From NCBI GenBank assembly GCA_038225475.1, contig JBBRRA010000005.1, forward strand, positions 62,001 through 126,000: 64,000 bases of DNA, read 5' to 3'. Of this stretch, positions 1 to 8,098 are shown in pieces. This stretch comes from Polymorphobacter_B sp038225475 (GTDB lineage Bacteria; Pseudomonadota; Alphaproteobacteria; Sphingomonadales; Sphingomonadaceae). The notes below the pieces were generated by a model, which saw only the letters and a list, made by a program, of their open reading frames with translations, did not search any database and was not told the DNA's origin. The position numbers and the translations under genes are program-made. Within the stretch, counting starts at the first letter, position 1. Every line of letters starts with the position of its first letter.

Positions 1-282
1 TGCCGGGATGACGGCGCTTAGCACAGCAGCAAGGATGCGCGAGTCGATGATAACGCCCGCAGCGACGGCAACGACCGCGTCGTCATCGCCGACAATGCGC
101 AGCAACGCAGCCGCGTCGACGACCGCTTCAGCGCCCTCGATATCGATGCTGCCATAGACCAAAACGCGGTCGACACCGGCGTTTCGGACCTGGCGGATCT
201 GCCGCTCCAGACAGCCTTCCCCGGCAACGAGGAGCGGCTCGTCCGCTCCATCGTCGGCGAACAACAGGGCAAGCATCGGCAT
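1..282 (-). CDS. N-terminal part of an unidentified protein, nucleotidyltransferase-like (cut by window edge)
   Basis: Only the first 94 codons are inside the window. The frame starts at an ATG at 282 with a stop codon a few codons upstream, so the start is bounded; a second ATG lies two codons in. The visible protein has a hydrophobic first strand (MLALLFADDG), a segment with regular helix and strand pattern (ERQIRQVRNAGVDRVLVYG) and an acidic GDDDAV stretch. That layout recalls the Rossmann-like N-terminus of sugar nucleotidyltransferases and of the cytidylyltransferase-like domain fused to some CDP-alcohol phosphatidyltransferases. No catalytic signature can be confirmed in this fragment, so the function is a guess. 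It is divergent from the gene starting at 436. Confidence 0.55.
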   Translation of the reverse strand, partial: MPMLALLFADDGADEPLLVAGEGCLERQIRQVRNAGVDRVLVYGSIDIEGAEAVVDAAALLRIVGDDDAVVAVAAGVIIDSRILAAVLSAVIPA

Positions 283-397
283 TGGCGGACGTCATAAAGC
301 GGGGTTTGCGCATTTGCCAAGGCTGGCGGAGTTTTGGCCGACGGAACCGCTGCAAACGAACATGCTGCTGCGCATTGTCACACGATCAAACGCGATG

Positions 398-414
398 TTA
401 CACGTCATGTGCAA
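398..414. promoter_or_regulatory. Imperfect inverted repeat in a divergent intergenic region
   Basis: The 153 bp between the two divergent genes contains TTACAC, five bases, then GTGCAA, an inverted repeat matching at five of six positions. It sits 22 bp before the ATG at 436, where a repressor could act. This is a weak, single-copy signal and may be chance. Nothing else is recognised between 283 and 435. Confidence 0.2.
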
Positions 415-435
415 AATTTGTTCCTTTGGGGTGCC

Positions 436-2592
436 ATGCCGCACGACTCCTCGACCGTTTCGCTGTCACCACCTCGCCGCTGGCAGGCCGCCGCAGTGTT
501 GCTGACTGCGCTCGCATGGTTGGCGGTGGCCGCAGCGGTACTCGTGATTGGCGCGCAGGCAGACCTGGTTAAAGGCACCATGTCCGCACGCGATCTCGCG
601 CTGCTCGCCGGGTCGATCATCGTGCAAATCGCGGCGCCGCTCGCTGTGGTTGTGCTTGCAGCGATTGCCTTGCGTCGCACCGGGCGCGACGAGGCAACGC
701 TGATTGCCGCGCTGGAAGCGCGGCAGCTTCGCGCCAGTTCGGCAAGCGACGCGCTGCGTAGCGGCCTCGATGCGATCGACCGCGGGCTGACGGGGGTTAC
801 CGACCGCCTGACGACGCTTCAGGAAAATGTCGCCGGCGATAGGCATGGGCTGAGTGCGACAGCGCGTGATCTGGATACGGCCACCGCAGCGATGGCTGCC
901 GCGAGCCGCGATGCGGGCGCACAGGCGGTGGCGCTCCAGGCGCTCGTTACCAGCGCCACTGCACATGCGGCGGAACTCGGTTCGCTGCTCGAGACGACCG
1001 GCCGCGAGACAACGCAGCAACTCGGCGCCGTTGAAACGATGCTGGCGGCAGTCTGGAACCGGAATGCCGACGCGAGCGCGCAGGTTCACGCCGCATCGGC
1101 CACGATGACCGAGCTGTTGGCGGGTATCGAAACCTCCGCTGCGCGAACGACTACGGCGCTGAGCGAGCGCACATCGGGGCTGAATAGCTCGGTCGATGGC
1201 GCCTTCGAGCGCATTACCGGCGCGCTCGATGCCACCCGCGACGGTGTTCACGCGCAAACCAACGCGTTGCTCGCCAGCGTCGATCAGGCGCGCGTCGCGC
1301 TCGACCACATCGGTGGCGAATCCGCGCGCGCGATCAGCAAGCGGCTCGACCGACTGAACGAAGCCGCAGACCTCCTCGGTCAGCGGCTTTCCGAGCAAGA
1401 TGCGCGCAGCCGGATGCTTGTCGAAACCGTCGAGCGCAGCTTTGCCGTACTCGACAACAAGCTCGGTGCCGCCGCGCAATCGAGCCACGGCACGCTCGAC
1501 GGGATCGCCGCGCAGATGGCATCGGTCAGCGACCAGCTGCAGGGGTTGAACCGCCCGCTCGGCGAGACGCATGCGACGATGCTGACGATCGAAGACACCG
1601 CCGGGCGGCTCCGCGAGGTGTCGGGTCAGGTCATCGATGCTATGGGCCGTACCCTGCCAACGCATGTCGAGGGCATTGCCGCACTTTCGGCGGGCATTGC
1701 CGAACTGCACGGCGAAGCAGCGCGACTGCAGGAGCCGGTGGCGCAGGGACAGGCGACAATCGATGCTGCTGTCGCAAGCTTTACGGCTCAACGGGCATCG
1801 ATGGAAGCGACGTCGGCGAAACTCAACGAACAGCTTGCCGCCGCGCATGCGCTAGTCGGTGCCGTCCAGGAGCAGGCCGAAGGCAGCGCGTTGCAGGCAT
1901 CGGCACAATTGATCGAGGTGCTGGGGCGCGTTCGTGAAATCGCCGGCACCACTGCTGGCGAGATGCGGACTGCGCTGTCGGCGGTCATTACCGAGGCCGA
2001 GACCGCGCTTGCCCATGCCGGCACGACGCATGCGGACGCAACCTTCGGCACGCCGATCCGCGGCCAGCTGGCAGCGATCGAAGAGGCAAGCAACCGCGCG
2101 GCGGACGCAGCCCAAGGCGCTGCCGACCGGGTCGCGCAGCGCCTTGTCGGCTTGACCAAGACGGTTGCGGCGGTCGAAGCACGGATCGACGAAGTCCAGA
2201 CGCATTTCGAAGTCCAGGCGCGCGACGACCTGATGGGACGTTCGACACGGCTGCTCGACTCGCTCAACGCTGGGTCGATCGATATTGCCAAGCTGCTGGC
2301 GATCGACGTCGGCGACCAAAGCTGGAGCGCCTATCTGGCAGGCGACCGCAGCGTCTTCACCCGCCGTGTCGTCAAGCTTGCCGACGCGGCGACCGCGCGC
2401 GCGGTCAAGCGCCACTATACGCATGACCAGGCATTCCGCGAACTCGCGATACAATATATCGACGAGTTCGAACGGCTGGTGAAGCACGTCGATGCCGACA
2501 AGGACGGACGCGCGCTGGCAATTACCTTGCTGTCATCGGATGTCGGCAAGCTTTACGTTGTGTTGGCCCAAGCGATCGACCGGCTGCGGTAA
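436..2592 (+). CDS. Two-TM membrane protein with a very long alanine-rich helical domain, function unknown
   Basis: The protein has 718 residues from the ATG at 436; a TTG at 334 would add 34 residues of unlikely composition. Two hydrophobic segments lie at about residues 14-37 and 55-80, with only about 17 residues between them, so the protein is probably an inner-membrane hairpin. About residues 85-600 are Ala, Glu, Gln, Arg and Leu rich with almost no proline or cysteine, as expected of a long helical or coiled-coil rod. The last roughly 110 residues are globular and rich in aromatic residues (for example DQSWSAYLAGDRSVFTRR) and look like the conserved domain. The shape resembles signalling or motor-linked membrane proteins with cytoplasmic coils, but no HAMP, MCP hairpin or MotA motif is visible. 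The next gene starts 12 bp downstream and is probably cotranscribed. Confidence 0.8.
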   Translation: MPHDSSTVSLSPPRRWQAAAVLLTALAWLAVAAAVLVIGAQADLVKGTMSARDLALLAGSIIVQIAAPLAVVVLAAIALRRTGRDEATLIAALEARQLRASSASDALRSGLDAIDRGLTGVTDRLTTLQENVAGDRHGLSATARDLDTATAAMAAASRDAGAQAVALQALVTSATAHAAELGSLLETTGRETTQQLGAVETMLAAVWNRNADASAQVHAASATMTELLAGIETSAARTTTALSERTSGLNSSVDGAFERITGALDATRDGVHAQTNALLASVDQARVALDHIGGESARAISKRLDRLNEAADLLGQRLSEQDARSRMLVETVERSFAVLDNKLGAAAQSSHGTLDGIAAQMASVSDQLQGLNRPLGETHATMLTIEDTAGRLREVSGQVIDAMGRTLPTHVEGIAALSAGIAELHGEAARLQEPVAQGQATIDAAVASFTAQRASMEATSAKLNEQLAAAHALVGAVQEQAEGSALQASAQLIEVLGRVREIAGTTAGEMRTALSAVITEAETALAHAGTTHADATFGTPIRGQLAAIEEASNRAADAAQGAADRVAQRLVGLTKTVAAVEARIDEVQTHFEVQARDDLMGRSTRLLDSLNAGSIDIAKLLAIDVGDQSWSAYLAGDRSVFTRRVVKLADAATARAVKRHYTHDQAFRELAIQYIDEFERLVKHVDADKDGRALAITLLSSDVGKLYVVLAQAIDRLR

Positions 2593-2604
2593 GGCCCGAA
2601 TGCA

Positions 2605-3165
2605 ATGGCCAGCAACGATGTCGCCAAACCGTTGCCGTGTGCGCTTTCCAACCTGCTGAACGTCATGCTCGCGCTGTCTTCGGCGGACGACATCGCGATC
2701 CTGCGCAATTGCCTTGTCGGCTCGCTTGAAGTCGAGACGACCCACGGCAGCAGTAACGACATGCTGTGGCAGGCGATGGAGGCGATGGGCTGGATGAAAG
2801 GCGGCGTCGTCACCCTACCGGTGTCGCGTCGCGCTGCGCTGACAATCCGCCGCTATGTCGTGCTGCCCGAGGGCGTCGAGCCGATCGCCAAGCTGGTGGC
2901 CATCGATGCCTGGAGCCGCTTCCCCGAGCCCGATCAAAGCTGCGCGAAATATACCGACAGCCGCGTCGAACGCGAATGCAGCGCACAAATCGACCGGTTG
3001 GCGCTCGACTTCATTACGGTGACACGCGACGCCGGCGGCGACAAATACGACCTGCTCATCCTGCTGACGTCGGTGATCGGCGCGCTATTTCACGGCTGCT
3101 TTCTACCCGACCAGCGCCGCCCGATGGCCGAAAAGCTGCTCGAGCTAACCAAAAACCAGCTTTAG
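2605..3165 (+). CDS. Hypothetical protein, 186 aa, second gene of the coiled-coil pair
   Basis: The frame starts with ATG twelve bases after the coiled-coil gene. Codon use matches the neighbouring genes, with GC-rich third positions and well-balanced amino acids, which supports it over the antisense frames. The protein is soluble, with no signal peptide or membrane segment, and is predicted mostly helical. It carries scattered cysteines and a tryptophan/methionine-rich segment near residues 50-65. I do not recognise a family. Its position suggests a cytoplasmic partner of the membrane protein before it. It converges with the DUF1467 gene, leaving 19 bp between the two stop codons. Confidence 0.65.
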   Translation: MASNDVAKPLPCALSNLLNVMLALSSADDIAILRNCLVGSLEVETTHGSSNDMLWQAMEAMGWMKGGVVTLPVSRRAALTIRRYVVLPEGVEPIAKLVAIDAWSRFPEPDQSCAKYTDSRVERECSAQIDRLALDFITVTRDAGGDKYDLLILLTSVIGALFHGCFLPDQRRPMAEKLLELTKNQL

Positions 3166-3184
3166 CGTCGGCAACGCTCGTCGG

Positions 3185-3445
3185 TCATCCCCAGCCAGGA
3201 ATGTCATCGAGCGTCACCCACCCATGCGTAAAATTCGCATAGAATAACGCGAACAGCGCCGTTGCCAGCGCCGTCGTCCACATCAGCTTACGCCGCAGCA
3301 TCGGATTGGCGGGCGCGCTCTCTGCAGCCCCCGCCACTGGTGCGTCACCCGCCTCGTCGACCGTTTTGACGCCGAACGGCAGCACGACGAACAGCGTCAG
3401 CATCCAGAACAACGCGTAGATCGCAAAGGCGGAAGCCGGCTTCAG
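3185..3445 (-). CDS. DUF1467 family small membrane protein
   Basis: This is an 86-residue protein with two membrane segments. The first (about residues 7-22) continues into a LFVVLPFGVKT block and the second (about 55-72) follows a short acidic linker. The hydrophobic segment running into VVLPFGV is the hallmark of DUF1467 proteins of alphaproteobacteria, whose function is unknown. The start is a problem: the family begins just before the first helix, yet no ATG or GTG fits. The best candidate is a CTG at 3445 that overlaps the rnj stop in a CTGA arrangement; a TTG at 3412 or ATG at 3403 would cut into helix one. Cotranscription with rnj is likely. Confidence 0.75.
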   Translation of the reverse strand: MKPASAFAIYALFWMLTLFVVLPFGVKTVDEAGDAPVAGAAESAPANPMLRRKLMWTTALATALFALFYANFTHGWVTLDDIPGWG

Positions 3446-5127
3446 AGCTGGACGACCTGCACGTCGGTGACCGGCTTCTTGCCGGTCCAGTCGCGCGCGA
3501 CACGACGGACCGCGACCCGGATGCTCTCGGCGAATTTTTCGGCATTCCGCGCATCGCCGCTGCGAACCGCACCGGCGGCCGCATCGCTGCATTCGGAAAG
3601 GAAATCGTCGCGGTCTTCCTCGACCGGAAGCCCCTGCGCGATGATCGAGGGCCGCGCCGCGAGCTTGCCGTTCGTCCCTAGGATGATCGTCGCCGCGACA
3701 TAGCCGTTATGCATGATCCGCCGCCGGGCATTCATCGTCGAGCCGTCGGCAGGCAGAATAACATCGCCGTCGAGCACCAGCCGCCCGACCTTTTCGTGGC
3801 TCAGCAGCTTGGGACCATCGGGAGCGAGCCGGATGGCACTACCATTGATCGGCACCATCGCCTTGGGGACGCCTGCCGCCAGCGCGATAACCGCATGCTC
3901 CTCCATGTGACGACGCTCGCCGTGCACCGGGATCGCGATCTGCGGGCGAATCCAGCCGTACATTTCTTCAAGCTCGGGGCGACCGGGGTGGCCCGAAACG
4001 TGGACGTGCGCCTGCTTTTCGGTGACAACCTTGATGCCGCGCGTGGCGAGCATATTCTGCACATGACCGATCGCCAGCTCGTTGCCGGGGATCTGCTTCG
4101 ACGAATAGACGACGAGATCGCCCTTATCGAGCCGAAGCTGCGCATGGGTTCCGGCGGCGATCCGGCTGAGCGCCGCTGCGGGCTCGCCCTGCGCACCGGT
4201 GCAGACAATCAGCAGTTTCGACGGGTCGGTCTTTGCCGCTTGATCGAACGACAGCAGCGGCGGCATGTCTTTCAGATACCCGACACTGCGCGCGACACCG
4301 AGGATACGCTCCATCGAGCGCCCAACCAGGCAAAGCTGTCGCCCGGTATCGATCGCCACCTGTCCCAGCGTATGCAGGCGCGCCGCGTTCGACGCGAACG
4401 TCGTGACGAGCACGCGCCCGGTCTTGTGCGCCGCAACGACCTTGCCCAGACCGATGCGGACGCCTTCTTCGGAGCCGCTTGCCTCGGTATTGAAGACATT
4501 GGTCGAATCGCCGATCATTGCGAGCACGCCTGAATCGCCGATCGCCGTCAGCTCAGCTGCCGTCGATGGCACCCCAAGCTGCGGCATGTCGTCGAGCTTC
4601 CAGTCGCCGGTGTGAAAGATGCGACCGTAAGGCGTGTCGATGATCAGCGCATTCCCCTCAGGGATCGAGTGCGCGAGCGCTGCATATTGAAACTTGAAAT
4701 CACCAAGCTTGAGCGTGCCACCCATCGGAATGATGTTGAGCTTGACCTCCTTGGTCAGCCCCTCCTCCTCAAGCTTGCGGTGGATCAGCCCAGCGGTGAA
4801 TGGCGTCGCGTAGAGCGGTACGCCAAGATCGGCGGCGAGATAGGGGATCGCGCCGATGTGGTCCTCATGGCCGTGCGTCAGGACGATTCCGAGCAAATCC
4901 TCGCGGCGCTCCTCGATGAAACTGAGGTCGGGCAGCACGAGGTCAACGCCTGGATAGCTGGGGTCGGCGAAAGTCATGCCGAGATCGACCATGACCCACT
5001 TGCCGTTACAGCCGTACAGGTTGACGTTCATGCCGATCTCGCCCGAACCGCCGAGCGGCAGGAAAATGAGTTCGTTGCCCGGCGTCAGGCCTTTGCCAGC
5101 GCCGCGGCCGTTGCGATTGGATGCCAT
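3442..5127 (-). CDS. rnj: Ribonuclease J
   Basis: This 561-residue protein is a metallo-beta-lactamase/beta-CASP nuclease of the RNase J family, which carries out 5'-to-3' exonucleolytic and endonucleolytic RNA processing in the cytoplasm. The zinc-binding HGHEDH motif is at residues 85-90. A later block HTGDWKLD supplies further metal ligands, and the beta-CASP part holds the conserved VSGHPGRPEL block. The length is typical for alphaproteobacterial RNase J. The ATG follows the coaX stop by six bases, and the stop overlaps the presumed DUF1467 start. Placement at the end of the nuo-birA-coaX block is a common sphingomonad arrangement. Confidence 0.96.
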   Translation of the reverse strand: MASNRNGRGAGKGLTPGNELIFLPLGGSGEIGMNVNLYGCNGKWVMVDLGMTFADPSYPGVDLVLPDLSFIEERREDLLGIVLTHGHEDHIGAIPYLAADLGVPLYATPFTAGLIHRKLEEEGLTKEVKLNIIPMGGTLKLGDFKFQYAALAHSIPEGNALIIDTPYGRIFHTGDWKLDDMPQLGVPSTAAELTAIGDSGVLAMIGDSTNVFNTEASGSEEGVRIGLGKVVAAHKTGRVLVTTFASNAARLHTLGQVAIDTGRQLCLVGRSMERILGVARSVGYLKDMPPLLSFDQAAKTDPSKLLIVCTGAQGEPAAALSRIAAGTHAQLRLDKGDLVVYSSKQIPGNELAIGHVQNMLATRGIKVVTEKQAHVHVSGHPGRPELEEMYGWIRPQIAIPVHGERRHMEEHAVIALAAGVPKAMVPINGSAIRLAPDGPKLLSHEKVGRLVLDGDVILPADGSTMNARRRIMHNGYVAATIILGTNGKLAARPSIIAQGLPVEEDRDDFLSECSDAAAGAVRSGDARNAEKFAESIRVAVRRVARDWTGKKPVTDVQVVQL

Positions 5128-5133
5128 TAGTTT

Positions 5134-5949
5134 TTATGTGCCTATCGTATTGTGAGCAGTTGTATTGAGTGCGTGAATGCGGACCAGACCGCGAATGGTG
5201 AGGTCGCCATCGACCAGATCAATGGCGTCAGTATGGCGATTGAACAATGTGGCAAGACCGCCGGTGCCGATCACCGTGACCGGTCGACCGATTTCCGCCG
5301 TGATCCGTGCCACCAGTCCCTCGATCAGCCCGACATATCCCCAAAAGACGCCGGATTGCATCGCATGGACAGTATTCTTGCCGATCGCACTCTGGTTGCC
5401 GCCGGGCGGCTCGACCGCAATACGCGGCAGCTTCGCCGCAGCAGTATATAGGGCATCCATCGATAAATTGATACCCGGCGCGATTGCCCCACCCTGATAG
5501 GCACCTTGCTGCGTCATCGGATCTTCGGTGACGACATCGAATGTCGTAGCGGTCCCGAAATCGACGATGATGATGTTGCCGCGCGTGGTCGCGTGCGCTG
5601 CGACTGCGTTGACGATGCGGTCGGCGCCGACCTCCGATGGGTTGGGCACGTTGATTCCGATGCCGTATTCGATACCCTCGGCACCCACTACCAGCGGCTC
5701 GGTATTGAAATATTTACGGCACAACCGCTGCAGGTTGAACAGTGTCGGCGGCACGACGGTGGCGATGATCGCCGCGTCGATATGTGTGCGCTCGACCCCT
5801 TCGAGCTGCATCAGCTGGTTGAGCCACACGGCATATTCGTCGGCAGTCCGCTGCCGATCGGTCGAAATGCGCCATCGCCATTTGATCTGCGCACCGTCGC
5901 AAATAGCGAAGACCACATTGGTGTTACCGACATCGATGGCGAGCAGCAT
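5134..5949 (-). CDS. coaX: Type III pantothenate kinase
   Basis: The protein (271 residues) catalyses ATP-dependent phosphorylation of pantothenate, the first step of coenzyme A synthesis. It belongs to the ASKHA fold: the phosphate-binding DVGNTN is at residues 6-11, the pantothenate-site segment PSEVGADR at about 104-111, and the second phosphate motif DFGTATTFDVV at 130-140. These are the defining motifs of the CoaX type, which is insensitive to CoA feedback and often requires a monovalent cation. The ATG lies five bases after the birA stop, indicating cotranscription. No sign of damage is seen. Confidence 0.96.
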   Translation of the reverse strand: MLLAIDVGNTNVVFAICDGAQIKWRWRISTDRQRTADEYAVWLNQLMQLEGVERTHIDAAIIATVVPPTLFNLQRLCRKYFNTEPLVVGAEGIEYGIGINVPNPSEVGADRIVNAVAAHATTRGNIIIVDFGTATTFDVVTEDPMTQQGAYQGGAIAPGINLSMDALYTAAAKLPRIAVEPPGGNQSAIGKNTVHAMQSGVFWGYVGLIEGLVARITAEIGRPVTVIGTGGLATLFNRHTDAIDLVDGDLTIRGLVRIHALNTTAHNTIGT

Positions 5950-5954
5950 GACCC

Positions 5955-6656
5955 CTAGCCCCGTGCAAAAACTTCGCCGGCGTGTACCGCACGCAACGTT
6001 CGATCGTCGAGCCGCAGCAACAGCGCACCATCGTCGGCAAGGTCTTCAAACTGGCCGACCAGCGTCTCGCGCCCCAGCCGCGCCTCGATCCGGTGCCCGA
6101 GCCCCGACGCACGGGCGAGCCAGGACGACCGGATTGCGCCAAAGCCGTGCCCACGCCATTCGCTTCGCGCCGCGGCAAAACTGGCTGCCAGTGCGCTGCA
6201 GAATGTCGAAGCATCGGGTGCGGCAACGCCCGCAGCGGCCAGCGATATCGCGGGTCGCTCGCTTTCGGCCGGATGTGTGGCCAGATTGACGCCGAAGCCT
6301 ATGATCGTCGCCGGGCCCTGCGCCTCGAGCAGGATCCCCGACACTTTGGAACCATCGAGCAGCAGGTCGTTCGGCCATTTGAGTGCCAGCCGGTCGGACA
6401 ACACCCATTGAGCCAGCGCGCGGTGCAGTGCGACCGCAGCGACGAACGACAACTGCTGTTGCGGCCCCTCGCCCGGTTGGTGCCGGACCAGAACGCTCGC
6501 GAACAGATTGCCCGGCTGCGACACCCACACCCGCCCTCGGCGCCCTCGGCCACCGGTTTGGATGTCGGCGCGGACCCAGCATTCATCCGTGCTGTCAGCA
6601 CGTTCGAGCAGCCAGTCATTGGTCGAGCCAACCTCGGCCAGTTCGGTAATCGTCAA
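5955..6656 (-). CDS. birA: Biotin--[acetyl-CoA-carboxylase] ligase, monofunctional
   Basis: The 233-residue enzyme attaches biotin to the biotin carboxyl carrier protein through biotinyl-AMP. The biotin/AMP loop GGRGRRGR is at residues 35-42 and the catalytic KWPND at 93-97, followed by KVSGILLE. There is no N-terminal winged-helix domain, so unlike E. coli BirA it should not act as a biotin repressor. The start is a TTG overlapping the nuoN stop (TTGA), which couples its translation to the complex I operon. The following C-terminal SH3-like segment is present, so the gene looks intact. Confidence 0.94.
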   Translation of the reverse strand: MTITELAEVGSTNDWLLERADSTDECWVRADIQTGGRGRRGRVWVSQPGNLFASVLVRHQPGEGPQQQLSFVAAVALHRALAQWVLSDRLALKWPNDLLLDGSKVSGILLEAQGPATIIGFGVNLATHPAESERPAISLAAAGVAAPDASTFCSALAASFAAARSEWRGHGFGAIRSSWLARASGLGHRIEARLGRETLVGQFEDLADDGALLLRLDDRTLRAVHAGEVFARG

Positions 6657-8098
6657 AACAGCGCCAATGCCGCCGCCTGCGCTGCGCTAGTCAGCGGCGT
6701 GATCGCAAACATCCCGATCGGCGAGCAAAATAACGCTGCCGCGCCGATCATCGCCGTGTTGACCCGGCTATCGGCAGGCGCAAACACCGGCGCAGGCTCG
6801 TCGAAATACATCGCCTTGATCACGCGCAGATAATAATAGGCGCCGATCACGCTCGCGAGCACGCCAATCGTTGCGAGCACATATTGCTGTGCGTCGATCG
6901 CCGCCGTGAAAACCGCGAATTTCGGCCAGAAACCCAGCAGCGGTGGGATCCCGGCAAGGCTGAACATAAACACCGCGAGCGCCGCTGCGAGACCAGGCCG
7001 CGACCGCGACAAGCCGGCAAGACTGGCGAGCGTCTCCACGGGCTTGCCGCTCGCGTCGCGCATCGCGAGAACGCACAAAAAACTGCCAAGCGTCATGACG
7101 AGATAAACAGTCATGTAGAATAACACCGATGCCACGCCTGCAGGCGTTGCGGCCGACAAACCGATCAGCGCAAAGCCGACATTGTTGATCGATGAATATG
7201 CCAGCAGCCGCTTGATATTCGTCTGCCCGATCGCGCCAACAGCGCCGAGCAACATCGACGCGATCGCCGCAAACATGACGATCTGTTGCCAATCGACGAC
7301 CATGCCGCCGAACGCCTGCATACTGACGCGCACCAGCAAGCCCATCGCGGCGGCCTTTGGAGCGGCGGCAAAGAATGCGGCAACCGGCGTCGGCGCACCT
7401 TCGTAAACGTCGGGTGTCCACATATGGAATGGCACCGCCGACACCTTGAACGCCAGACCCGACAGGATGAACACTAATCCGACGAGTACGCCGATATTGC
7501 GCGCCGCACCCCCATGAACGAGGCCGTGCAGCGCGGTAAAATTGGTCGTGCCGGTGAAACCATAGACGAGACTAATCCCGTAGAGCAAAATACCGGAGGC
7601 CAATGCCCCGAGGACAAAATATTTCAGTCCGGCTTCGCTCGATCGGCTTTCGCTGCGGTTGAACGCGGCGAGCACATACGCAGCAAGGCTTTGCAGCTCG
7701 AGCCCGACATAGAGCGACAGCAAATCGTTCGCGCTGACCATCATGCACATGCCGAGCGCGCCGAGCGTCAAAAGCACCGGATATTCGAACCGCGCGCTGG
7801 TCGCCGAATGCTTCAAATACGGCAGCGCGAGCAGTACCGAAACGCCAGCAGCGGACAGGATCAGGACCTTAAAGAAGGTCGAGAACGCGTCGTTCACGTA
7901 AAGCCCGCCGAACGCGATCCCGGGCCCGAAGTGCAAGTGCAAACCGGCCAGCGCAAAAACACCGACAGCGGCCCAGCTCAGCCCGGTCAAACTGCGGTCG
8001 CCAAGAAAAACGCCGACCACCAACAGGATTAGCGCACCCACCGCGAGGATCAGCTCGGGGAATGCGAGGTGAATCGAGCTTGCGAGATCATGTATCAT
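6653..8098 (-). CDS. nuoN: NADH-quinone oxidoreductase subunit N
   Basis: This 481-residue membrane protein is one of the three antiporter-like proton-pumping subunits of complex I. About fourteen hydrophobic helices cover the sequence. The conserved segment around LYVGLELQSLAAYVL (about residues 120-140) carries the transmembrane glutamate, and the discontinuous helix region has FKVSAVPFHMWTPDVYEGAP with its lysine. The ATG overlaps the nuoM stop by four bases (ATGA), and its stop overlaps the TTG of birA. It is the last nuo gene of the operon. Confidence 0.97.
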   Translation of the reverse strand: MIHDLASSIHLAFPELILAVGALILLVVGVFLGDRSLTGLSWAAVGVFALAGLHLHFGPGIAFGGLYVNDAFSTFFKVLILSAAGVSVLLALPYLKHSATSARFEYPVLLTLGALGMCMMVSANDLLSLYVGLELQSLAAYVLAAFNRSESRSSEAGLKYFVLGALASGILLYGISLVYGFTGTTNFTALHGLVHGGAARNIGVLVGLVFILSGLAFKVSAVPFHMWTPDVYEGAPTPVAAFFAAAPKAAAMGLLVRVSMQAFGGMVVDWQQIVMFAAIASMLLGAVGAIGQTNIKRLLAYSSINNVGFALIGLSAATPAGVASVLFYMTVYLVMTLGSFLCVLAMRDASGKPVETLASLAGLSRSRPGLAAALAVFMFSLAGIPPLLGFWPKFAVFTAAIDAQQYVLATIGVLASVIGAYYYLRVIKAMYFDEPAPVFAPADSRVNTAMIGAAALFCSPIGMFAITPLTSAAQAAALALF

